From Pardosa pseudoannulata (Eukaryota; Arthropoda; Arachnida; Araneae; Lycosidae): a stretch of DNA of 64,000 nt. Under the pieces are notes generated by a model. The model was not told the origin of the DNA, searched no databases, and saw only the letters and a list, made by a program, of their open reading frames with translations. Each line of letters begins with the position of its first letter. Positions within the stretch are counted from its first letter, which is position 1. The translations under genes and the position numbers were made by a program. The DNA is taken from contig CM063503.1 of assembly GCA_032207245.1 (NCBI GenBank), positions 54,677,517 to 54,741,516 on the forward strand. Reading direction: 5' to 3'. Positions 34,840-45,239 of the stretch are shown one piece after another.

Positions 34840-37363
34840 AAACGAGTTTTGCACCCTGTCGGACGTTAGAATATAAACGCCCGGAAAAGGTTTTTTAAGC
34901 ATTTTATTTTTTACTGCTACTTATATAACTCTATAATATTATCTAAATTTTTTTCCAATAATATTTCTACCAGTAGTAAATTGATAATATCGTTAACTAC
35001 TGGTAGCCTATATACGTCATCCTTTATACCCTTTCCTTTAATAAATATCGTTAAACACGATATTTATTAAAGGAAAGGGTAGTTAATAAATGTTTAAAAG
35101 AAAAATATTGAAAACTAAATTAATTTAAAATTTCAATGTGCTGAAAAAGGTTTTGAAATAAAGAATTCAACTCTTTGTCGATTTCCTAGATCATCAGTTC
35201 TCAACTGGGTTTACAAAAACACTTTGGGGCTCCACTGGCAAATTCAGGGCCGAGTTTTGCACCCTGTCGGACGTTAGAGTATAAACGCCCGGAAAACGTT
35301 TTTTAAGCATTGGATTTTTTCTGCTACTTATATAACTCTATAATATTATCTAATTTTTTTCCCAATAATATTCCTACCAGTAGTAAATTGATAATATCGT
35401 TAGACACTCTGATATTTATTAAAGGAAAGGGTAGTTAATAAATGTTTAAAAGAAAAATATTGAAAACTAAATTAATTTAAAATTTCAATGTGCTGAAAAA
35501 GGTTTTGAAATAAAGAATTCAACTCTTTGTCGATTTCCTAGATCATCAGTTCTCAACTGGGTTTACAAAAACACTTTGGGGCTCCACTGGCAAATTCAGG
35601 GCCGAGTTTTGCACCCTGTCGGACGTTAGAGTATAAACGCCCGGAAAAGGTTTTTTAAGCATTGGATTTTTTCACTACTTACATATAACTCTATAATATT
35701 ATCTAAATTTTTTTCCAATAATATTCCTACCAGTAGTAAATTGACAATATCGTTATACACTCTGATATTTATTAAAGGAAAGGGTAGTTAATAAATGTTT
35801 AAAAGAAAAATGTTGAAAACTAAATTAATTTAAAATTTCAATGTGCTGAAATAGGTTTTGAAATAAAGAATTCAACTCTTTGTCGATTTCCTAGATCATC
35901 AGTTCTCAACTGGGTTTACAAAAACACTTTGGGGCTCCACTGGCAAATTCAGGGGCCGAGTTTTGCACCCTGTCGGACGTTAGAGTATAAACGCCCGGAA
36001 AAGGTTTTTTTAAGCATTGGATTTTTTCTGCTACTTATATAACTCTATAATATTATCTAATTTTTTTCCCAATAATATTCCTACCAGTAGTAAATTGATA
36101 ATATCGTTAGACACTCTGATATTTATTAAAGGAAAGGGTAGTTAATAAATGTTTAAAAGAAAAATGTTGAAAGCTAAATTCATTTAAAATTTCAATGTGC
36201 TGAAATAGGTTTTGAAACAAAGAATTCAACTCTTTGTCGATTTCCTAGATCATCAGTTCTCAACTGGGTTTACAAAAACACTTTGGGGCTCCACTGGCAA
36301 ATTCAGGGCCGAGTTTTGCACCCTGTCGGACGTTAGAATATAAACGCCCGGAAAAGGTTTTTTAAGCAATGGATTTTTCACTGCTACATATATAACTCTA
36401 TAATATTATCTAAATTTTTTTTCCAATAATATTCCTATCAGTAGTGAATTGATAATATCGTTAAACACTCTGATATTTATTAAAGGAAATGGTAGTTAAT
36501 AAATGTTTAAAAGAAAAATGTTGAAAACTAAATTAATTTAAAATTTCAATGTGCTGAAATAGGTTTTGAAATAAAGAATTCAACTCTTTGTCGATTTCCT
36601 AGATCATCAGTTCTCAACTGGGTTTACAAAAACACTTTGGGGCTCCACTGGCAAATTCAGGGCCGAGTTTTGCACCCTGTCGGACGTTAGAGTATAAACG
36701 CCCGGAAAACGTTTTTTAAGCATTGGATTTTTTCTGCTACTTATATAACTCTATAATATTATCTAATTTTTTTCCCAATAATATTCCTACCAGTAGTAAA
36801 TTGATAATATCGTTAGACACTCTGATATTTATTAAAGGAAAGGGTAGTTAATAAATGTTTAAAAGAAAAATGTTGAAAGCTAAATTCATTTAAAATTTCA
36901 ATGTGCTGAAATAGGTTTTGAAACAAAGAATTCAACTCTTTGTCGATTTCCTAGATCATCAGTTCTCAACTGGGTTTACAAAAACACTTTGGGGCTCCAC
37001 TGGCAAATTCAGGGCCGAGTTTTGCACCCTGTCGGACGTTAGAATATAAACGCCCGGAAAAGGTTTTTTAAGCAATGGATTTTTCACTGCTACATATATA
37101 ACTCTATAATATTATCTAAATTTTTTTTCCAATAATATTCCTATCAGTAGTGAATTGATAATATCGTTAAACACTCTGATATTTATTAAAGGAAATGGTA
37201 GTTAATAAATGTTTAAAAGAAAAATGTTGAAAACTAAATTAATTTAAAATTTCAATGTGCTGAAATAGGTTTTGAAATAAAGAATTCAACTCTTTGTCGA
37301 TTTCCTAGATCATCAATTCTCAACTTTGTTTACAAAAACATTTTGGGGCTCCACTGGCAAATT
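34840..37363. repeat. Tandem array, about 353-bp unit, seven copies, with ~707-bp dimers
   Basis: GAGTTTTGCACCCTGTCGGACG recurs at about 34843, 35253, 35604, 35958, 36311, 36665 and 37018. Copies are nearly identical. The pair at 35958/36311 is repeated almost exactly at 36665/37018 (for example AAGCAATGGATTTTTCACTGC in the second of each pair), so a dimer was duplicated last. The first copy carries an extra ~60-base palindromic insert at 34995-35057. Every internal junction reads GGCAAATTCAGGGCCGAGTTTTG, where CAGGGCCG is the start of the hAT terminus next door. Confidence 0.95.
35027..35081. repeat. Perfect 24-bp hairpin in the first array copy
   Basis: TACCCTTTCCTTTAATAAATATCG (35027-35050) and its exact complement (35058-35081) flank a 7-base loop. 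The right arm belongs to every unit; the left arm is unique to copy 1. A second small inverted pair, ACCAGTAGT / ACTACTGGT, lies at about 34969-35004. Confidence 0.92.
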
Positions 37364-38012
37364 CAGGGTCGTAACTAAGGCATGGCAAAGGTGGCATTTG
37401 CCACATCAGTCATACGGGAGCAGTACCGTGAAGAAAATGGGGTCCAAAACAAGACGATTCGTCCCAAGTAGAAATTAGAAAAAGTTGAAAAATGTTTTTT
37501 TAATTATAGAATCAGATTTTGTTTTTTAAATCGTATGTGTTTAAAAATTGCTGTTTTATGAATTTTCTTATATTTTAAAATGCTCCTGGAGACTAAACTT
37601 GTTATAGATTCTTGCCAAATGTTTACCAAACACTGTTAATATGCCTTTATATAAATCCGGGTATTCGTTTTGAATTTTGAAATTATTAAATTTATTGAAA
37701 CTAAATTTAAATTTCGAAAATCCTCAATTTTTTATGAAAGTTTATCCCCTCAAATAAACTATTTAGTTTATTAGCAAAATAATACCTCTAGAATATTCGA
37801 AAACATTTTTAAGTATTAATAAAATAAATATAAGAAAAAATTAAAAATTAATATTCTAGGAACATTTTTAGAATCAACACAATATTTTGATTTCAGTCTA
37901 AATACATGATATAGAAATAAACATTTACATATTTTCTTACTATATTGGGTGGTCACTATTTTTGCAGATCAGTCTTTTGCCATGGGTGCTAAAGGACCTA
38001 ATTACGGCCCTG
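37364..38012. mobile_element. Non-autonomous hAT-like transposon, 649 bp
   Basis: Termini are CAGGGTCGTAACTAAGG on the left and CCTAATTACGGCCCTG on the right, an imperfect inverted repeat with consensus CAGGGCCGTAAYTARG. A perfect 8-bp target duplication, GGCAAATT, flanks it (37356-37363 and 38013-38020). The 8-bp duplication and CAGGG-type terminus place it in the hAT superfamily. Further inside, GCATGGCAAAGG and TTTGCCATGGGTGC extend the symmetry. There is no open frame for a transposase, so it would depend on a related active copy. Confidence 0.93.
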
Positions 38013-38020
38013 GGCAAATT

Positions 38021-38480
38021 GACTAATTTTATAAGAAAGACAATTTTCATTATCATCATTCAAAGTCAAAATCTCCAATTAAATGAGAGATATAACTAAC
38101 AAATTGCAATAATTCTCGCAATTTTCGATCACCGTAAAAAAGTTCCGTAAGGAGTTCAATACCTCCTACAGGAAATCAGTGACTGCTGAAAAGGTGTCTG
38201 TTTTGACCTATAAGTCTCTAAATAGTTAATAAAATTCTATAAAAAATTGTGAGATAAACATGACTTATTTCATGTGTTATAAAATTATGAGATTATTGCA
38301 CTTTATTGATGGTGATTAAAAATATAGAACAATTAATGTAGAAGATATAAAAACTTTTTTATAACACTATCCATAAACTTTTAAAAGTTTTACTGAATAG
38401 ATGACAAATTTTTCTTTTGTGTAAGTTAGACACACACGCGTATAATCTATAGAATTACTCGTATATTTACGTTATAATAT
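38021..38480. other. AT-rich non-coding stretch
   Basis: Right flank of the hAT insertion. It is single-copy, which shows that the array on the left did not include this side. Confidence 0.5.
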
Positions 38481-39610
38481 CACTCAAATAATTAAATATG
38501 TTGCTTTTAATGATCAATCACCGATAATTTGATTCTACTTTTTTTCTCCAATTTTAAGCTTTTGAGCTTTTTATATCGAAAAGGTTTCTGCATTGTTAAT
38601 TTATTCCACAGAATGCAAACTCCCCATTTTTGTAATTAAAGTTGTAGGTTTATATTTATATTATAAATTAATTTATCGTGTAGTCCATAATATAACATAT
38701 AATTTTTTTCTTGAAATTGTAATGTAATAATTGTTCTACTTTTATCAATATTAGAAATAAAGACGATATATTTCGTAATAATTGTTTTACATTTATCATT
38801 ATTAGAAATAAAGACGATATATTTCCTGATTTTATAAGAGTTGAAACAGGTCTTCCATTTCCCGAAAGTTAGTTCAATATTAGTAATTATTACAACAAAT
38901 AATTAAATATGTTGTTTTTAATGATCAATCACCTATAATTTGATTCTACTTTTTTTCTACATTTTTAAGCTTTTGAGCTTTTTATATCGAAAAGGTTTCT
39001 GCATTATTAATTTATTTCATAGAATGCAAACTCCACATTTGGTAATTTAAGTTGTAGGTTAATAATTATATTCTAAATTAAGTTATCCCCTGGACCGTAA
39101 TATAACATATAATTTTTTTTTCTTGAAATTGTAATGTAATAATTTTTCTTCATTTATCCTTATTAGAAATAAAGACGATATATTTCTTGATTTTATAAGA
39201 GTTGAAACAGGTCTTCCATTTCACGAAAGTTAGTTCAATATTAGTAACTATTACAACAAATAATTAAGTATGTTGCTTTTAATGATCAATCACCTATAAT
39301 TTGATACTACTTTTTTTCTACATTTTTAAGCTTTTGAACTTTTTATATCGAAAAGGTTTCTGCCCTGTTAATTTATTTCATAGAATGCAAACTCAACATT
39401 TTTGTAATTTAAGTTGTAGGTTAATAATTATACTCTAAATTATGTTATTGTGTAGACCGTAATATAACATATCATTTTTTTCTTGAAATTGTAATGTAAT
39501 AATTGTTCTACATTTATCATTATTAGAAATAAAGACGATATATTTCTTGATTTTATAAGAGTTAAAACAGGTCTTCCATTTCACAAATTGTTGTTCAATA
39601 TTATTAAGCA
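38480..39610. repeat. Tandem triplication, units of about 410 and 360 bp
   Basis: AATTAA-TATGTTG-TTTTAATGATCAATCACC recurs at about 38490, 38900 and 39262, followed by TTTAAGCTTTTGA-CTTTTTATATCGAAAAGG, ATAACATAT-ATTTTTT, AAATAAAGACGATATATTTC and AACAGGTCTTCCATTTC. The first copy has an extra internal ~60-base duplication around TTATTAGAAATAAAGACG (38745-38825). Confidence 0.88.
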
Positions 39611-40835
39611 TTTAAGAATTTCTGTTCCATCGAAACTGATACACTTTCAGTATAAACCAATTTTCGTTCAAAAATTATGAGGCTCCTTAAGAATGTAAAT
39701 ATTTTCTTATTTAAATTGTTAAAATCCTTAGCATTGCTAAACTATTACTCTTGAAAGTGCATTGCTGTTAATAAATATCATATATTTGAAACATTATTTG
39801 ATTAGCTATTGCAAGCCGAGAAATTTATTCCACCCAAAGAAACTTTTTTTAGCTCTTTTCAGATATAACTTTTCTTAAAAACACCACTAGATGGCGCTAT
39901 TTCCTCAGAAATCAGTAAAAGAAAATGAATAGCCGTCAGCTATCACGTAAGAAAACCCATCTACCTGTCCATATGTCATGGCGACCAAAGCCTTAGCAGA
40001 GGATTAATAATTCACTCCAATTCTGATATTTCAATATCTAAAATGTTGCGCAATCTATAGTGAACTTAAAAAAAATTGCCGAAAGGAATTGACGCAAGTA
40101 ATTAAGTTCTGTATCGAGTTTCTGTCACAAAACTCTGATGTATATATTATTTTTCTTGATATATATATATATATTTGTATATAAATAATATTAGAGTCAA
40201 AATTTGTAAGGGAAACAGATGAAATTTAAGAGAAATAATCTTTTGTTTAAATGACTTGAATGAACGTTTGTTTTAACGATCTTTTTTTAATATATACATA
40301 CATATCAAACATTTCCTTTAACGTATAACTGTTTTTATTCAATTATTTCAGAAATGTATTACATTTTCGTAGAGAAACTTTTGAGATAAAACTTAACTCA
40401 AGAATAATTTTTATTCGTCAGAACTGAATTCTACTGCGGGAAAAATCATTTTGACTGGAGAAATATAGATTAAAGAAATACTTTCTAAATTTAAATAATC
40501 TCGGTGTTTTAATGTTAAGTTTTTAGAAAGAAACAGGGGATCTCAGGGAAATCTTTCAATTTCTAAGGAAATCCTTTAATGTGTTTTATACCACGAGTTT
40601 AGTCTTATTGCATTCGAGGTGTTATAAAGAATTTAATAAATGGGACGGAAAGAAATTTTTATCTTACTCTGAGATGGCAGAGTGGGAAAAGTAAAACAAA
40701 CATAATTGCTTCCACCCTTGCTAGAAAATGTGGCTTTGAAGATAAATGCCTAACGTTATCATTAAATGAATTAAGTTGGGCCACGAATAAAGTAATGAAA
40801 AAGAATTATTACTCTGGAATATATGGACTGTTTGC
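39611..40835. other. Non-coding stretch without supported features
   Basis: Mostly AT-rich. Patches at 39860-40020 and 40660-40780 are slightly more complex, but frames are short and not splice-flanked. Confidence 0.45.
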
Positions 40836-40839
40836 TACT

Positions 40840-42170
40840 GAAAGTGCTGTTTCGCATTTAATTTACACAATGTGCATGTTTTAACGAAAATATAGTATGG
40901 ACCATTTTCCAGGGGTTACTATTTAAATTTTAAACTGACCCAAGCTGTAGTGTTAATGAATCTCTACAGACATTATTTTTAGAATGCATTTCAGCATTTT
41001 AAAGTGTCTTCACTAGTTTTCTTGTTAGTACTTCATTCGGAAATCGAATGCAAAGCAAAAGTTAAAAGTAAAGGCGACTTTAGAACAATGTTGTTGTTTC
41101 ACATTTAAATTACACAATCTACAGGTTGTAAATTTTAAACTAACCAAAGCAATAAAGTTTAAAGAGTCTACATTACTTTTAAAAAGATTTTCGGCATTTT
41201 AAAGAGTCTTTATAACTTTTTGTAGCATTTTATGAGCCAATCGAATACAAATCAAGTCTCTTTAGACGCGGGTACAGGCTATTTCAAACTCTTTTAGTTC
41301 CATATCAACATATGGGAAGATTGTTTCTACCTATGGACAAGCATTTAACCCTTTCGTAGTCCATTTATTTCTCACACAGCGTTTTCAAACTTACAAAACA
41401 GAAGTGCTAATTCTATTCAATGGATCGAACAATAGATGACAGCACAAAACTGAAGTGGAAATTGGTCTTCCCATCGTTATACTAGCAAGGCCAATATATT
41501 ATAATGTGTTTTGAGCTTCCCCCAGGTGTATTTTGAAAATTCATGTCGGTGGGAAGTAATTTTCCCAAGGCCCACGAAAGGGTTAAAGAGTTCTTGAAAC
41601 AAATTTCCCCAAGTTGTAGAAGGAGAAATTTGCTAGTGTTATTTATCTTTCCTATTTAAAAAATAGTTCAGTTTATTCATATTTCTGTTCAACGAAGAAT
41701 ATCTCATTTATGTTTTTAAAGTGTCTTCACTAGTTTTAATGTATTTCATTCAGAAATCGAATGCAAAGCAAAAGTTAAAAGTAAGTGTTGTTTCACAATT
41801 AATTTACACAATCTGCAGGTTGTAAATTTTAAACTAACCAAAGCAATAAAATTTAAAGATTCTACATTACTTTTCAAATGATTTTCGGCATTTTAAAGTG
41901 TCTTTATAATTTTCTTTAGCATTTTATCAGGCAATCAAATACAAAGCAAGGCACTTTAGACATGAGTACAGGCTATTTCAGATTCTTTTAGTTCCATATC
42001 AACGTATGAGAAGATTGTTTATACCTATGGACAAGCATTTAAAGAGTTCTTGATACAAATTTCCCCACGTTGCAGAATGAGAAATTTTCTAGTGTTATGT
42101 ATCTTTCCTATTTAAAAAATAGTTCAGTTTATTCATATTTCTGTTCAATAATATCTCATTTATGTTTTTA
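40840..42170. repeat. Diverged tandem duplication, about 480-bp unit once the inserted element is removed
   Basis: Segment 40990-41709 is repeated at 41710-42170, with CATTTTAAAGTGTCTTCACTAG or close variants, GAAATCGAATGCAAAGCAAAAG, GGTTGTAAATTTTAAACTAACC, GTACAGGCTATTTCA, CTATGGACAAGCATTTAA and TCTTTCCTATTTAAAAAATAG. A third, more diverged partial copy begins near 40840. The first copy is longer because it contains the TTAA element at 41349-41582. Confidence 0.85.
41349..41582. mobile_element. Small TTAA-target element (MITE), 234 bp
   Basis: Termini CCCTTTCGTAG and CACGAAAGGG form an inverted repeat, flanked by TTAA at 41345-41348 and 41583-41586. The sister duplication copy has the empty site at 42039-42042 (GGACAAGCATTTAAAGAGTTC), which proves both ends. 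It has no coding capacity. The TTAA target and CCC-type terminus fit piggyBac-like elements. Confidence 0.92.
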
Positions 42171-43045
42171 CAAGTAAATCAAAATAAAGCTGTTTTTAAG
42201 CTATTTCTAAAACCTGACTTAGACATAACTCTAGAGAATTTTTCATTCCATCTAGTGATAAAGTTCGTTAAAAATCCTTAATCTGCCCATTGGTAGAAAT
42301 ATTTTACATGTATGTTACCATTCATCTAAAAATTTTAAATTCCAGTGAATTAAAAAGGATGTTGTAATTCTGAAACTTCTTTATACAATAATTATATTAG
42401 AGCTAGCTATAAAATATTTAAAAGAATTCATTCCTTATTTATTTTTGGAAATATAATATTTTGGTCTTTTTTAGGTGAATTTAAATACAACAAACCAAAT
42501 GTTATATAATATAAAAAAAATTTACATCGTATTTTTAAAGGCAATTGAGTAAGATTCGTTATATATCTTCAGAACTAATAGGAAAGTTATTTAAATGCAA
42601 ATAAATAACAAAAAATAAATACTCTATGTAAATATTATTTACTGGAAACAAAGAATTTCGACAAATAAATAATCAAACCACACAAAATCTAAAGCATTAC
42701 TATTTGATTTAGGTCGCTAAATTTAGTCTATTACCAACTACTATTTCTTAAAACACAGGCCTAATCTAAAGAACTACCTTTATTCTCTTAGAAGTAGTAT
42801 AAAATTCAATACTAGTGCAAGGATGAGAAGTGATCCAAATGTCTAAAACATTCATGGAAAAAATTCTCTCTTGGAATTTTCTCAAAGAGCTAAAAGATGT
42901 TTCTATTTTAATCTTTCTTTTAACTTGCTGGTGGAGGTTGCCTGTTCTCAACTAGCCTACTGTTTCGAGGAAGTTTTAAGACTGTTTTAGAGTCTATTGC
43001 TTAGGACGTCCATTGTTTGATGAATAAAAAAGTGCGTATTATAAG
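42171..43045. other. AT-rich non-coding stretch
   Basis: No array or element recognised. The frame at 42766-42951 is short, has no splice context and is taken as chance. Confidence 0.45.
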
Positions 43046-43047
43046 AG

Positions 43048-43706
43048 ATCAAACTAGAAATCTTAGATATAATTATGCATAAATAAATTTAATTAAAATG
43101 TTTAACTAATATTAGAGAAAAATGAAAATTAGTAACTTTAGGCTAATTCGTTTTTAACTTTACATTTAGAAAATTAATTAATTTTAAAGAATTGAAGATT
43201 AGTTTAAAATTTATTCTTATATCTTTTATCAGAACAATTCACTAGAAGAGAAAATTATAGGAGATGAAAATAGAATTATAGAAATTCTTAAAAATAGAAA
43301 AAAATAGAAACTAGAAATCTTAGATATAATTATGCATAAATAAATTTAATTAAAATGTTTAACTAATATTAGAGAAAAATGAAAATTAGTAACTTTAGGC
43401 TAATTCGTTTTTAACTTTACATTTAGAAAATTAATTAATTTTAAAGAATTAAAGCTTAGTTTGAAATTTAATGTTATTTCTTTTATCAGAATAATTCACT
43501 GGAGGAAAAAAAATTATCTGAATCTTTAGTTAACAAATTGTGTGCGGGTATATTTTGCAGCGGAATTGTACCAGGAGCGGGCGTTTTGAGCTTAAATTTA
43601 GTTATTCAGTTAAATCTCAATAGATCGAAAATTATTAAATTTTTTAACCAACTTTTAGTATTTTATATTGAAATATATAAACAAATATATGAATAGATAA
43701 ATAAAC

Positions 43707-43783
<77 letters not shown>

Positions 43784-44340
43784 ATATAAATATACATATA
43801 TATAATATCATTTTCTCAAGAATAAACAAAAAGTTAATTTGAAATCTAAATTGATTTTTTAATCAACTTCTCCGTTCTGTGGTTTCGCATCGACTGATGT
43901 AAAAACTAGTTTTTATTTGTCTAAGTTTTTCCAGAATGTATGTAGTAGATAAAAACATTCGGCTTCGTTTTCCTGTATATACCGTTATTTTTGTACCCAC
44001 AAACAAGTCATGTTGTTACACTAACCCTTACTAGTACATAACCCGGTCAGGAGTATCAATCGTCAGAAAACATACTAGTACTTATCCCGCATAGAATGTG
44101 TTAAAGGGATATACTATCTTATCACCTGCAAAGTCTTCATTATAACAGTCTATTTTCTAATTCATTTTTAACTTTACACTTAAAAATTATTAAATTTCAT
44201 TTAACTTTTAATGTAATATCTTGTATCAGAACCATTTCGTAGAGAAGAAAATTATCTGAATATTTAGTCAAAGGGATATAATATCTTACCAGCTGGAAAG
44301 TCTTCAAAATAACAATCTATTTTTAATGTTATAAAATAAA
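43048..44340. repeat. 261-bp duplication plus a third diverged copy
   Basis: The sequence starting AAACTAGAAATCTTAGATATAA at 43047 recurs 261 bp later (43308) with near identity for 150 bp. A third, diverged copy covers 44155-44340 (TAATTCATTTTTAACTTTAC, ATTATCTGAATATTTAG, AAAGGGATATAATATC). The second copy is interrupted by the TTAA element at 43534-44100. Confidence 0.82.
43534..44100. mobile_element. TTAA-target element, 567 bp, family 'GTGTGCGGG'
   Basis: The left terminus is CAAATTGTGTGCGGGTATA and the right is CCCGCATAGAATGTG, with TTAA on both sides (43530-43533 and 44101-44104). The sister repeat has the unoccupied site at about 44260-44275 (ATTTAGTCAAAGGGATAT, one base off TTAA). 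Internal landmarks shared with the copies at 46218 and 61833 are GCGGAATTGTACC, TTCAGTTAAATCTCAATAG, CATGTTGTTACACTAA and ACTAGTAC. It has acquired a (TA)n tract at 43709-43780. No transposase frame; the tyrosine/isoleucine-rich minus-strand frame over the TA tract is an artefact. Confidence 0.92.
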
Positions 44341-45235
44341 ACATTCTGTTGTGTTTACAATAAAACTTACTAAATATTAACAAGGATCTAACCTTATACA
44401 AATTATTTAGTTTTATTTTAAGAAGTAATACATTTTCAAAGAAACAAAATAGATAGACCTAGTGAAAAATAATCTATATTACTAGCAAAATAGCATAAAA
44501 TTTATAAATTAGAGACCAACAGTTTATATCAAATTGAAATTAACTCATTTGTTTTGTAAACCTCGATTATATTAACAACAACAATATATTCTATTTTATA
44601 GCATGATAAAGTCTGCTTGTTGAATTTTAAATTTCTTAAGTATTTATTTCTTAAGTACTTATAGCTACTTTAAACAGTTTAAAGTAAAAAAAATTGAATT
44701 TTAAGAGTATTTGAAACGCTTTAAGGACTTTTCTAACTATAATAAAAATCCGAAGTTTATCAAAAATTTACGATGCAGAATATAAAATAAAAGTTAGTAA
44801 ATGTAAAGTTTAGAATAACAAAAATCTTTTTTTTAGGAAATTATATAAATTATTATATTTTGTACAAAAAAGGGATATTTTAAATTTCTATTGTTTTTTC
44901 TAACTATTTCCATCGAATCCATAGGATAATAACTAAGTTTTGCTCGAAATCCAACAATTATTCTATGAATAATATCAATCATAATATAAGTTAAGGGGAT
45001 TCGCATGAAATATTTTCAATAAATTTCTTCTGAAATAATTTATTAAATCCTAATTCTACATAGAAATTATAAGAACTTTCACATTAACTTAATGATTAAT
45101 GGCCAAATATAAAATTAAATTTGAAAGTTCCGCTATGAAAAGGTATAAACTGCACTACCATATTAATGTAATATGTGGTTTAAAGGATATAAAACCTCTC
45201 CGGATTTAAAATTATCATTAAAGCAACTTTTTATA
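44341..45235. other. AT-rich non-coding stretch
   Basis: Single-copy-looking sequence. I recognise no feature. Confidence 0.45.
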
Positions 45236-45239
45236 TATT

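Noticed and set aside
43644..43829. Minus-strand frame of alternating isoleucine and tyrosine
   Set aside because: Translation of the (TA)n tract within a transposable element.
44254..44300. Short minus-strand frame DCYFEDFPA followed by GTAAG
   Set aside because: It lies in a local duplication whose other copies do not keep the frame or donor, and nothing matches the missing N-terminal exon.
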